Shown here piece after piece: positions 52,777-61,154 of a stretch of DNA of 64,000 nt (the first letter of the stretch is position 1; every line of letters begins with the position of its first letter). The DNA comes from Parvularcula sp039822105 (lineage in GTDB: Bacteria; Pseudomonadota; Alphaproteobacteria; Caulobacterales; Parvularculaceae): NCBI GenBank assembly GCA_039822105.1, contig JBCBMW010000013.1:1-64000 (forward strand), read 5' to 3'. The position numbers were made by a program, and so were the translations under genes. The notes under the pieces are model-generated. The model made no database searches. It was not told where the DNA came from and saw only the letters and a list, made by a program, of their open reading frames with translations.

Positions 52777-54083
52777 ACGTCGCGCGCGAGACGGATTCCT
52801 GTGAATTGCCACCGTGCATCTGGTGGGAAGAAGTTGCGATAAGTGCTGCGCACATGACCCGGCGGCGTCGCGCAGCTGCCGCCTTTGAGCACAAGCTGGC
52901 TGGACATAAACTTGCCGTTATACTCACCGATCGCACCGGGCGGCGCGTGGTAACCGGGGTAGGCGGAGTAGGCGCTTTGGGTCCAGTCCCAGACCGTGCC
53001 GTAAGCGGATCCCAAACCGTTGTCTCGACCCACGAGGTGAGGGTGCACAAAGCCGCTGGCATCGAGGAATTGCCCTTCGTCGGCGGATGACTGCCGGAGG
53101 GCGATCTCAAGCTCATGCTCTCGCGGTAGGCGCGCGTTGGCCCATTCGGCATAAGCAAACGCTTCGTAAGCGGACACATGCGACAGGATTCGGTCACGCC
53201 GCAACGGCAAAAGACCGTGAAGCGAAAACTCGAACCACGCTCCATCGATCTTGTGCCAATAGAGCGGCTTCGTGATCCCATGGCTCTGCACCCACGCCCA
53301 ACCATCGGAGAGCCAAAGCGAGGGCATTTGGTATCCGCCATCGTCGAGGAAATCGAGAAACTGTCCATTGGTGACCGGCGTGCCGTGGAGCGCAAACTCG
53401 TTGAGCCAGGTCTGGTGCTGCGGGCCCTCATTGTCGAAATGAAAGTCCCCGCCGGGATGTCCAACGTCGTGCAGACCGCCGGGGAAGGTCACCCACCGCT
53501 CGTTCGCTGGAGCCGACGTCTCTTCTTTATCGCCGGAGGTATCAGCTTCCAAAGGAAGCGCCGCGGGGAAAAGGGGGTTGAGACCGAAAGCCGACTTTAT
53601 GTCGGTGCAAAGAAGCTCTTGGTGCTGCTCTTCATGGTGAATGCCGAGCTCAATAACGCGGGCTGCATCGGGCCAGAGACGATCACCAAGATCAGCGGCC
53701 AGTTTGGCAACGCGCCTTTCGGTGGCCTCGCGGTAGTCCATGACCTCTTTGCAGGTCGGACGAGAGAGCAAGCCGCGTTCCGGACGAGGCCAGCGTTCAC
53801 CCACGGCCTCATAATAAGAGTTGAAGTGGAACCCATATTGCGGATGAAACGGCTCAAATCCGTGCTCGAACTGTTTCAGCAAAAACTCTTCGAAGAACCA
53901 GGTCGTATGCGCCAAATGCCAACGCGTCGGGCTGGCGTCGGGCATCGCCTGCAGCACCATGTCTTCGGGCTGCAAATGGCGCGTCAGATGCGCTGTTCTT
54001 TGCCGTGTCCTTTCAAAACGCGTAAGGAGTTCTGCGCGATCAAGCGATGCGCGCGGTTGGACGGCGTTGGCGTCGTCACCCAT
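52773..54083 (-). CDS. egtB: Ergothioneine biosynthesis protein EgtB-like (hercynine sulfoxide synthase)
   Basis: A non-heme iron enzyme that oxidatively joins hercynine with gamma-glutamylcysteine or cysteine. The 436-residue protein has an N-terminal DinB-type domain with WHLAHTTWFFE (about 60) and the iron ligands in GIHHEEQHQELL (H-x3-H-x-E type, about 150). The C-terminal FGE-sulfatase domain has FPGGLHDVG, RLPREHELEIALR and GTVWDWTQSAY. ATG 54083 is the first good start; the longer frame begins with a TTG. No egtD is adjacent, so the methyltransferase must be elsewhere, or this enzyme has another substrate. Confidence 0.88.
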   Translation of the reverse strand: MGDDANAVQPRASLDRAELLTRFERTRQRTAHLTRHLQPEDMVLQAMPDASPTRWHLAHTTWFFEEFLLKQFEHGFEPFHPQYGFHFNSYYEAVGERWPRPERGLLSRPTCKEVMDYREATERRVAKLAADLGDRLWPDAARVIELGIHHEEQHQELLCTDIKSAFGLNPLFPAALPLEADTSGDKEETSAPANERWVTFPGGLHDVGHPGGDFHFDNEGPQHQTWLNEFALHGTPVTNGQFLDFLDDGGYQMPSLWLSDGWAWVQSHGITKPLYWHKIDGAWFEFSLHGLLPLRRDRILSHVSAYEAFAYAEWANARLPREHELEIALRQSSADEGQFLDASGFVHPHLVGRDNGLGSAYGTVWDWTQSAYSAYPGYHAPPGAIGEYNGKFMSSQLVLKGGSCATPPGHVRSTYRNFFPPDARWQFTGIRLARDV

Positions 54084-54190
54084 GCCCTTGTCTCGCTTGA
54101 GGATATCAGCCCGAGCCGACAATCCTCAGCGCCCTTCTCCGCTGTCGCGGTGTGGTGGCACGTTCGGCTGGTGATGTCCAATGCAGGTGT

Positions 54191-55786
54191 TCAGCCCGCT
54201 GGTTTGGGCCGGATCCCTTGAAGCTCAATTCTGAGCGTCGCTGTCTTTTTGAAGATGAGCCGATTGATGAGCAGCGACACACCAATGATGGCGAAAAAGG
54301 TGATCGCCATAAAGTGGATATAGTGGAGGTTCGACGTCCATCCGAGCACCCCATAAACGAGACCGTTCGGATTGAGGCTGCCGACAAAATTCGCCATCGC
54401 GCCGTCAGTCACATCGCCCGCGAAGACAGCTCGCGTCGTTTCTGTGCTGAGGATAAATGTGTGTACGGCATAGAACGAGACACCGAACACCACACCGATC
54501 ATCGCGGTGCGATAGTCCACGTCGTTGAAGAGAAGCGCGAGGGTGAAGGCAGCGAGAACGGGCATCGATCCGAGGCCATAGAGCTGCTGGAGGAGATTGA
54601 TGAGGCTCTCAGCGCTCGCGAACACCGGCACCATCGCGATCGCGAGCACCACCATGATCAGTGAAAAGATGGTCGAGACTCGCGGGACGTTGACGTTTGG
54701 GTTGATGTAGCGCTGATGGATGTCGCAGACATAAAGCGCTGCTGCGGAATTGAGCAGTGAATTGAACGTCGTGAGAACGGCCGCTGCCATCATCGCGGCG
54801 AACGCTCCCGAGAGATAAGGCGGCAGGATGTCTCCCACCAGGGTGCCGAAGGCCGCGTCGTTGATGTCACCATAGAGCTTGAACGCCACCACGCCGGGCA
54901 CCACAACGATCACAGGAACGATCAGAAGACGGATCGCGGCTGCAGTCATGATCCCCTTTTGCGCTTCGCCCACCGTTTTGGCAGCCATGGCGCGCTGCGT
55001 GATGGTTTGGTTCGTGGACCAGTAGTAGATCTGAATCAAAACCATGCCGGTAAAGAGTGTGCTGAACGGGATCGGCGAGTCTGCTGAACCGATCATCGAC
55101 AGCCGCTCCATCGGAACATCCGTGGAGATATCGAAATCCACGGCTCGCAGAGCCAGGAAGACGACCAACAAAGCGAGGATCAAAAGCCCCACACCGCTAT
55201 AGGTATCCGAAACCGCGACTGCCCGTAGCCCACCAAGGATCGCATAGGCGGCACCAACAACGGCGAAGAAGACAGCGATCACCATCAACGGCAAGCTGGT
55301 GTCAAACATCGTCTTCATAAAGAGCGAGCCGCCATAGAGCGCCGCAGGCAAGTAGATGAGCAACGTGCCCGCCATGAAGATGATCGAAATGAGCGCACGG
55401 ATATGCGGGTTGTTGTACCGCTTCTCGAGAAGCTCTGTCGTCGTCGTACAATTGTTGCGGTAGTAGATCGGGATAAAGAGAAACGCGAGGATGAAGAGGC
55501 CAGCGACCGCCGCAAGCTCCCACCACGCCAAAAGCAGCATTTGGTTGCCGTTCATCCCAACCAACTGGTCGGTGGAGAGATTGGTGAGCGTGATCGAGCC
55601 CGCAACGAAGAACCAAGGCAAGCCATTCCCAGCGAGAAAATAATCGTGGGCGGAGTTTTCCTCCTCCGCACTGCCGCGCGCGCGCCCGCCCGTGCACTGC
55701 CACCACGTCAATCCGCCGATCAGCGCGGTGAGGCCAAAAAAGACAATGATCTGGAGCGGATCCAGCGAGAGTTTATCCGGGCTCAC
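54191..55786 (-). CDS. Sodium/solute symporter (SSS family), probable sugar transporter
   Basis: A 531-residue inner-membrane protein with about 14 transmembrane helices. The SSS signatures are FLAGNGLPWFFVAGSITLTNLSTDQLVG (Na+ site in TM1-2), TTTTELLEKRY, and IYYWSTNQTITQRAMAAKTV. It resembles SglT-type sugar symporters. GTG 55786 is preceded by GGAGGAC. It is divergent from the alpha-galactosidase/galT/galK operon, so galactose or a galactoside is the probable cargo. The ergothioneine gene downstream is separated by about 100 bases and may not be co-regulated. Confidence 0.9.
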   Translation of the reverse strand: MSPDKLSLDPLQIIVFFGLTALIGGLTWWQCTGGRARGSAEEENSAHDYFLAGNGLPWFFVAGSITLTNLSTDQLVGMNGNQMLLLAWWELAAVAGLFILAFLFIPIYYRNNCTTTTELLEKRYNNPHIRALISIIFMAGTLLIYLPAALYGGSLFMKTMFDTSLPLMVIAVFFAVVGAAYAILGGLRAVAVSDTYSGVGLLILALLVVFLALRAVDFDISTDVPMERLSMIGSADSPIPFSTLFTGMVLIQIYYWSTNQTITQRAMAAKTVGEAQKGIMTAAAIRLLIVPVIVVVPGVVAFKLYGDINDAAFGTLVGDILPPYLSGAFAAMMAAAVLTTFNSLLNSAAALYVCDIHQRYINPNVNVPRVSTIFSLIMVVLAIAMVPVFASAESLINLLQQLYGLGSMPVLAAFTLALLFNDVDYRTAMIGVVFGVSFYAVHTFILSTETTRAVFAGDVTDGAMANFVGSLNPNGLVYGVLGWTSNLHYIHFMAITFFAIIGVSLLINRLIFKKTATLRIELQGIRPKPAG

Positions 55787-55945
55787 GACGTCCTCCGCGC
55801 TGACGCGCAACAGATGCTAAGCAAGAGACGAAAGCCATGGACAAAAAGTGCGCCGCCGCTGTCGAATCTCATTTTCGTTTTGCAACATCGTAGAGTATGA
55901 AACTGAACATTCAATCCCGTTGACCCGCAGGCCCGTCCCATCCCC

Positions 55946-58102
55946 ATGACCGATGCTTCCTCCGCTTTTGTCACCCTGCGCACGGACCGAGTCCAGCTGA
56001 CGCTCGCAGCCGCGCTGGGATCACGCGCCTCTATCCTTTATTGGGGAAAGAGTTTGAGGTCTGCCGGGCCCCAGGAGCTTGCGCTTCTGGCGACCCGTCA
56101 ATGGGCCTTTGGCGGACCCACGGCCGAAGTCTCGCCGTCGTTATCGAATGAACTCGGCGCTGGTCTCGGCGGCCCTTCGGGTTTTCTTGCCCATCGCGAC
56201 GGCACCGACTGGGCCACAGTCTTCGCTGTTGAGAGGATCGAGCAGCCTGATGCGGACACGGTGGTGCTTCACTGCGGCGATACCAATTTGGGCGTCGGCA
56301 TGTGCTATCAGATCGCCCTCGATCCTGTGACAGATATGCTGTCTATCGTTAGTACCGTGACCAATCGTGGTGATGAGCCACTCACCGTTGATTGGGCAAC
56401 AGTGGCCGCGATGCCGTTGGACCAGCGGCTCACCAGACTCTGGGGCTTCACCGGCCGCTGGGCGGGCGAGTTTGAGCCGGAAGAGATCAGTGCCCACCGC
56501 GGCAGCTATGTGCGTGAGAACAAGTCGGGCCGCACCAGCCACGACAGTTTTCCCGGTCTGATTGCTCTGGCGCCATCCGCCAACGAAAACGCGGGACCCT
56601 GCGCCGGCTTTCACCTCGGGTGGAGCGGCAACAGCCGCGTCCGGGCTGACCGGCATTCTGATGGACGCAGTTTCGTGCAGATGGGAGAGCTCTTCTTCCC
56701 AGGCGAGATGAAGCTTGAGGCGGGTACGTCCTACACGACACCGACGCTCTATGCTGCGTGGTCGGAGGAGGGTCTCAATGGCCTCTCCCGCGGTTTCCAT
56801 CGGCACCTGAGAGAGCGGATTCTCAACCCGCGAACAAAGGGTAAGCCGCGGCCGGTGCACTACAACACTTGGGAGGCCGTCTATTTCGACCACAGCGAAG
56901 AGAAGCTGATGACCCTCGCCGATCAAGCGGCATCGGTGGGTGCAGAGCGTTTTGTTCTCGATGATGGTTGGTTCGGCGGTAGACGGAATGACCGCACGGG
57001 GCTTGGCGATTGGCAGGTGTCGAAAGAGATATACCCCAACGGCCTTGGACGTTTGGTCGAACATGTGCGCGGCCTGGGAATGGAATTCGGCATCTGGTTT
57101 GAGCCCGAGATGGTCAACCCCGATAGCGACCTCTTCCGTGCTCATCCTGATTGGATCCTTGAGGCGAGCGGTGTCGAACAGGTGCCCTTCCGTCAGCAGT
57201 ACACGCTCGATCTGACACGCCGCGACGTCACCGACTATCTCTTTGATGCGATCAGCAAAATCGTCGCTGAGTATGATGTCAACTATATCAAATGGGATAT
57301 GAACCGGGACATCACCCACCCCGGCAGCCTTGGTGGCCGTGCGGCTGTTCATCGGCAAACCCGGGCTGTTTACGCGCTTATTGGGCGCTTGCGCGAAGCC
57401 CACCCCGATCTGGAGATTGAAAGCTGCGCATCAGGAGGGGGAAGAGCTGATTTCGGCATTCTTGCGCAGACTGACCGTCTTTGGACGTCTGATAACAACG
57501 ACGCGCTTTCGCGCCAGCGGATCCAGCGCGGCGCAAGCCACTTCTTTCCCCCTCAAGTCCTTGGCAGCCATGTCGGCCCCAAGACTTGTCACATCACCGG
57601 TCGGGTGTTCGATATGGAGTTCCGTGTGGGAACGGCAATTCTCGGGCATATGGGTATGGAGGTCGATCTCTCTACTGAAACGGAGGCTGATCTTCAGGTT
57701 CTGCGCCGCGGGATTGCGCTCTATAAGGAGCACCGTTCGTTGATCCATTCCGGCGACGTCTACCGGCTTGATGCGGCCAGTTACGTTAACGGGACCGGGG
57801 TGGTGGCGGAGGACAAGTCAGAGGCGCTGTTCTCCTGCGCGAAGGTTGACGATCATAGCACCACGCTTCCCGAGCGGCTCTTGTTTGCTGGCATCGCTCC
57901 GGAGAAGGCCTATCGCCTACGGATTTTGTGGCTGACACCCTCTCCTTCCATCACAGTCCCGTCGGTGATCGAGGCGGCGGATCTTTTGGGTGAAGGGCAC
58001 GTGTTTTCAGGCGAGGCCCTTCTTCACCACGGCATCCAATTCCCGCTCGTGAAACCCAACACATGCCTCATCTATCATCTCGAAGCGACAATGGACCAGT
58101 AA
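55946..58102 (+). CDS. GH36 alpha-galactosidase
   Basis: Releases galactose from melibiose/raffinose-type alpha-galactosides. The 718-residue protein has an N-terminal beta-supersandwich (about 1-320), a TIM barrel (about 320-640) and a C-terminal beta domain. Nucleophile Asp451 is in YIKWDMNRD and the acid/base Asp516 is in LWTSDNNDA. CASGGGRADFGIL and DDGWFGGRRND are family motifs. No signal peptide is seen, so it is cytoplasmic and acts on imported sugar. It begins the operon with galT six bases later. A single TGAACAT half-site lies at 55904-55910. Confidence 0.95.
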   Translation: MTDASSAFVTLRTDRVQLTLAAALGSRASILYWGKSLRSAGPQELALLATRQWAFGGPTAEVSPSLSNELGAGLGGPSGFLAHRDGTDWATVFAVERIEQPDADTVVLHCGDTNLGVGMCYQIALDPVTDMLSIVSTVTNRGDEPLTVDWATVAAMPLDQRLTRLWGFTGRWAGEFEPEEISAHRGSYVRENKSGRTSHDSFPGLIALAPSANENAGPCAGFHLGWSGNSRVRADRHSDGRSFVQMGELFFPGEMKLEAGTSYTTPTLYAAWSEEGLNGLSRGFHRHLRERILNPRTKGKPRPVHYNTWEAVYFDHSEEKLMTLADQAASVGAERFVLDDGWFGGRRNDRTGLGDWQVSKEIYPNGLGRLVEHVRGLGMEFGIWFEPEMVNPDSDLFRAHPDWILEASGVEQVPFRQQYTLDLTRRDVTDYLFDAISKIVAEYDVNYIKWDMNRDITHPGSLGGRAAVHRQTRAVYALIGRLREAHPDLEIESCASGGGRADFGILAQTDRLWTSDNNDALSRQRIQRGASHFFPPQVLGSHVGPKTCHITGRVFDMEFRVGTAILGHMGMEVDLSTETEADLQVLRRGIALYKEHRSLIHSGDVYRLDAASYVNGTGVVAEDKSEALFSCAKVDDHSTTLPERLLFAGIAPEKAYRLRILWLTPSPSITVPSVIEAADLLGEGHVFSGEALLHHGIQFPLVKPNTCLIYHLEATMDQ

Positions 58103-58108
58103 GCTCCT

Positions 58109-59185
58109 ATGGCTGATCACTTCACCATCAAAGACACCATCGGCGGCGCGCCCGTCTATCGGCGGACACATGTGAAGGCCGACGGTCGGGAGTTGCAGCT
58201 CTACGGATATCGGCCCCATGAGCTGCCGGTCCTCGGTGAGACCGATGATCCCGTCGCCAAAGGCGGGGAGCTTCGCTGGCACCCGTTCCGTCAAGAATGG
58301 AACGTGTACGCTGCGCATCGGCAAAACCGAACCTACAAACCCTCCGCGGCCGATGATCCGCTCGCACCCACTGTTCCTGGCGAGGCGCCAACGGAAATTC
58401 CGTTCTCCGACTTCGAATTGGCCGTGTTCGAAAACAAGTTCACCAGCCTTCACCCAGAAGCACCAGAACCCCAAGCGCCCCCTCAGGTGGACGTGAAGCG
58501 TGCAGCGGGGCGGTGTGAGGTTGTGGTCTATGCACCGGAGGCGCAAGGTAATCTTTATACGATTGGTCAAGAGAAGCGCCGTCTGCTGATCGCCGCGTGG
58601 ATCGATCGCTATCGCGCGATGTTCGATTTGGGCTGCCGGTACGTCATGCCGTTTGAAAGTAGGGGGGAAGAGGTCGGCGTGACGCTGCACCACCCCCATG
58701 GCCAGATCTACGGCTTTGGCGAGGTCCCTTTGGTCGAGAAGACCACCGCGCAGGCGTTTAAGGACGGATACGATCTTTCCTCAGCACTGACGCAGTGGGG
58801 AGACTATCAAGTGGCCGAGGCAGGCCCGGTGACGGCGCTCTGCCCGCCCTTCGCTCGCTTCCCCTACGAAAGTTGGATCGTACCGACGCGCCGGGTGCCC
58901 GGTCCGTGGGCCATGAGCGAGGAGGAGCTCGACGGATTTGCCCATCTCCTGGGCGAGATGACTCGCCGGTATGATGTGTTTTTTGAGCGGGACACGGCCT
59001 ATATGTTGACCCTTCACGCCTCGCCTCAGGGACATGAGGAGAGCTACCACTTCACCGCTCAGTTCTACCCCATCCTCCGTGCACCGAACCGCGTGAAGTT
59101 CCTCGCGTCTGTGGAGCAGGGGACAGGCGTCTTCACCGTCGATGTGATGCCGGAGAAAGCGGCCGAGATCCTGAGGGCACAATGA
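58109..59185 (+). CDS. galT: Galactose-1-phosphate uridylyltransferase
   Basis: Exchanges UMP between UDP-glucose and galactose-1-phosphate in the Leloir pathway. The 358-residue HIT-superfamily enzyme has HPH in LHHPHGQIYGF, with nucleophile His197. The N-terminal KADGRELQLYGYRPHE and C-terminal HASPQGHEESYHFTAQFYPILR are present. It starts six bases after the alpha-galactosidase and overlaps galK by four bases. No galE is in the window, so epimerase must be elsewhere. Confidence 0.95.
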   Translation: MADHFTIKDTIGGAPVYRRTHVKADGRELQLYGYRPHELPVLGETDDPVAKGGELRWHPFRQEWNVYAAHRQNRTYKPSAADDPLAPTVPGEAPTEIPFSDFELAVFENKFTSLHPEAPEPQAPPQVDVKRAAGRCEVVVYAPEAQGNLYTIGQEKRRLLIAAWIDRYRAMFDLGCRYVMPFESRGEEVGVTLHHPHGQIYGFGEVPLVEKTTAQAFKDGYDLSSALTQWGDYQVAEAGPVTALCPPFARFPYESWIVPTRRVPGPWAMSEEELDGFAHLLGEMTRRYDVFFERDTAYMLTLHASPQGHEESYHFTAQFYPILRAPNRVKFLASVEQGTGVFTVDVMPEKAAEILRAQ

Positions 59186-60249
59186 CGGTCTCTGCATTCT
59201 TCCAAGAACGCTTTGGCAAGGCGCCGGCCCAGACGGTCTTTGTTCCCGGGCGGGTCAACCTGATCGGGGAGCATATTGACTATAACGGTGGCCGCGTTCT
59301 TCCGTATGCGCTGCATCGCGGGGTTCATGTGGCTTTGTCCTTACGCGATGACAGCGATATGGTCGTGGCGTCGGACCGATTTGATGGAGTATCGCGGTCG
59401 ACGTTGGGCGCGGAACCTGCGGATCATTGGGCGCGATACGCTGTCTATAGCCTTCAATTGGCGAATAATTTGGGATGGCTCCGCGGCGGCAGCGAGCTTG
59501 GCATCGTTTCGAACTTGAACGACGGCGCGGGGCTTTCGTCCTCGGCTGCGCTCTGCGTTGCAGTTCTCAAGGCCATTCGCTCCGCATGCGACATCGACGT
59601 CAGTGACGTTGAGATCGCCGTCCTCGCGCGCCGGGTGGAGAACGACTATATCGGCATGCCCTGCGGGATCATGGACCAAATGGCGGTGGCGGTGGCGCGC
59701 GCCGGTGAGGCTTTGTTCTTGGACACAGCCACGCTCGACTATGAACCCATCGCGCTGCCGGAGGATGTATCCTTTGTCGTGCTTCACTCCGGCATCCACC
59801 GAGAGTTGGCCGATGGTCGGTACAAGGCGCGTAAGGAGGAGTGTGATATCGCCAAGGCCCATTTTGGTACGGAGAACCTCTGTCATCTGTCCCTCGGCAA
59901 GGTTGAGGCTGATGGCACGCTTTCACCCGACATCATCCGGCGTGTGCGCCATTGTATCACGGAGAACGAGCGAACAGTGAAGGCCGCAGCGCTGCTGAAG
60001 GCCCGCGATATGGGTGGGTTCGGTAAGCTGATGAATGAGAGCCATATCTCGATGCGCGATGACTTTGCAATGTCGCTGCCAGCCATCGACCAGCTGGTGG
60101 AGACAGCCGTCTCATCCGGCGCCCTGGGAGCCAGACTGACAGGCGGCGGTTTTGGCGGATGCATCGTGGCGGCCGTACCCAGCCCGAAGGCTGAGGCGTG
60201 GGCCGAAACCGTCCTTGCACGTCACCCCAGCGCGTTCTTGGTGGAGTAG
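59182..60249 (+). CDS. galK: Galactokinase
   Basis: Phosphorylates galactose at C1. The 355-residue GHMP kinase has PGRVNLIGEHIDYNGG (about 27), the P-loop GAGLSSSAAL (about 113) and the C-terminal GARLTGGGFGGCIVA. All catalytic motifs are intact. ATG overlaps the galT stop as ATGA. The DeoR-family regulator follows by four bases, which places galactose genes and that regulator in one transcript. Confidence 0.96.
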   Translation: MTVSAFFQERFGKAPAQTVFVPGRVNLIGEHIDYNGGRVLPYALHRGVHVALSLRDDSDMVVASDRFDGVSRSTLGAEPADHWARYAVYSLQLANNLGWLRGGSELGIVSNLNDGAGLSSSAALCVAVLKAIRSACDIDVSDVEIAVLARRVENDYIGMPCGIMDQMAVAVARAGEALFLDTATLDYEPIALPEDVSFVVLHSGIHRELADGRYKARKEECDIAKAHFGTENLCHLSLGKVEADGTLSPDIIRRVRHCITENERTVKAAALLKARDMGGFGKLMNESHISMRDDFAMSLPAIDQLVETAVSSGALGARLTGGGFGGCIVAAVPSPKAEAWAETVLARHPSAFLVE

Positions 60250-60253
60250 CGCC

Positions 60254-61060
60254 ATGTCAGACCCGACCGAACAGTTCTCCGACCGGCAAAGAGCGATCGT
60301 GCAGCTCGTTGAAAGAACAAGCTTTGCGACCATTGCTGAACTCGCGGAGAAATTCGACGTCACCACACAGACGATCCGGCGCGACGTCAATGCACTGTGC
60401 GTGTCGCAGGCACTAGCGCGGTTCCACGGGGGGGTCGGGCTACCCAACAGCGTTCAGAACGAAGACTATACCGATCGCCAATCCGCCCTGGCTTCAGCCA
60501 AGGATGAGATCGGCCGGCTGGTTCAGGCGATCATCCCCAACCACGCGTCGATTTTCATGAATATCGGAACCACGACCGAGGCTGTTGCGGAGCATCTGCT
60601 GGGCCATCAGGGCCTCAGGATCGTCACCAACAATCTTCACATTGCGGATGTTTTCTCCAAGGTCGATGGCTTCGAAGTGATGGTCGCAGGCGGTTTCGTT
60701 CGCGGCAGCGACGGAGGGGTCGTGGGCGAGGCCGCGATCGATTTTCTACGCGGCTTCAAACTCGATTACGGAATCATTGGGATCAGCGGAATTGATCCTG
60801 ATGGGTCGCTTCTCGACTTCGACTACCGCGAGGTGCGGGCGGCGCAGGCGATCATTGCGAACGCCCGCAAAACGATCCTGGTCGCGGACCACACTAAGTT
60901 TGGTCGCGCCGCGATGGCGAAAGTGGCGTCACTGGGCGATGTCGACCTTCTGGTCACGGACCTGCCCGTGCCGCCAGCGTTTCAAGATGTGGTGGCCGAT
61001 GCGGGGGTGCAGGTTTTGGTGCCCGGGCAACCAGCGAAAGAACGCGCAGCTGCCCTGTGA
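60254..61060 (+). CDS. DeoR/GlpR family transcriptional regulator
   Basis: 268 residues. The winged helix-turn-helix (about 5-60) has FATIAELAEKFDVTTQTIRRDV. The DeoRC sugar-phosphate-sensing domain (about 75-250) has GTTTEAVAEHL, VTNNLHIADV, GGFVRGSDGGVVG and DHTKFGRAAM. GlpR is the closest known plan. It lies between galK and glpD. A perfect 7-4-7 operator precedes glpD and a similar one precedes glpK, so it most likely responds to glycerol-3-phosphate and represses both. Since it is transcribed with gal genes, induction by galactose is possible. ATG 60254 is preceded by TGGAG. Confidence 0.92.
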   Translation: MSDPTEQFSDRQRAIVQLVERTSFATIAELAEKFDVTTQTIRRDVNALCVSQALARFHGGVGLPNSVQNEDYTDRQSALASAKDEIGRLVQAIIPNHASIFMNIGTTTEAVAEHLLGHQGLRIVTNNLHIADVFSKVDGFEVMVAGGFVRGSDGGVVGEAAIDFLRGFKLDYGIIGISGIDPDGSLLDFDYREVRAAQAIIANARKTILVADHTKFGRAAMAKVASLGDVDLLVTDLPVPPAFQDVVADAGVQVLVPGQPAKERAAAL

Positions 61061-61106
61061 CTTAGGGGCGCCCGCTCTCGCTATGGGTTGATTTTGAGTT
61101 CTTTAT

Positions 61107-61134
61107 TGAACATAGAATGTTCAATTGTGAACAT
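61107..61134. promoter_or_regulatory. GlpR-type operator cluster upstream of glpD
   Basis: ATGTTCA (61117-61123), ATTG spacer, TGAACAT (61128-61134) is a perfect 7-4-7 inverted repeat, the same plan as E. coli GlpR sites (TGTTCG-N4-CGAACA). A third half-site TGAACAT lies at 61107-61113, three bases from the first arm, so TGAACAT-AGA-ATGTTCA is a second inverted repeat. A TTGATT -35-like box (61088-61093) and TAGAAT (61113-61118) overlap the cluster. It ends 20 bases before ATG 61155. Confidence 0.75.
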
Positions 61135-61154
61135 ATGCGCGATTGGTCACTCTC

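Noticed and set aside
56141..57403. A 420-codon minus-strand frame
   Set aside because: Antisense to the GH36 alpha-galactosidase, with no family signature.
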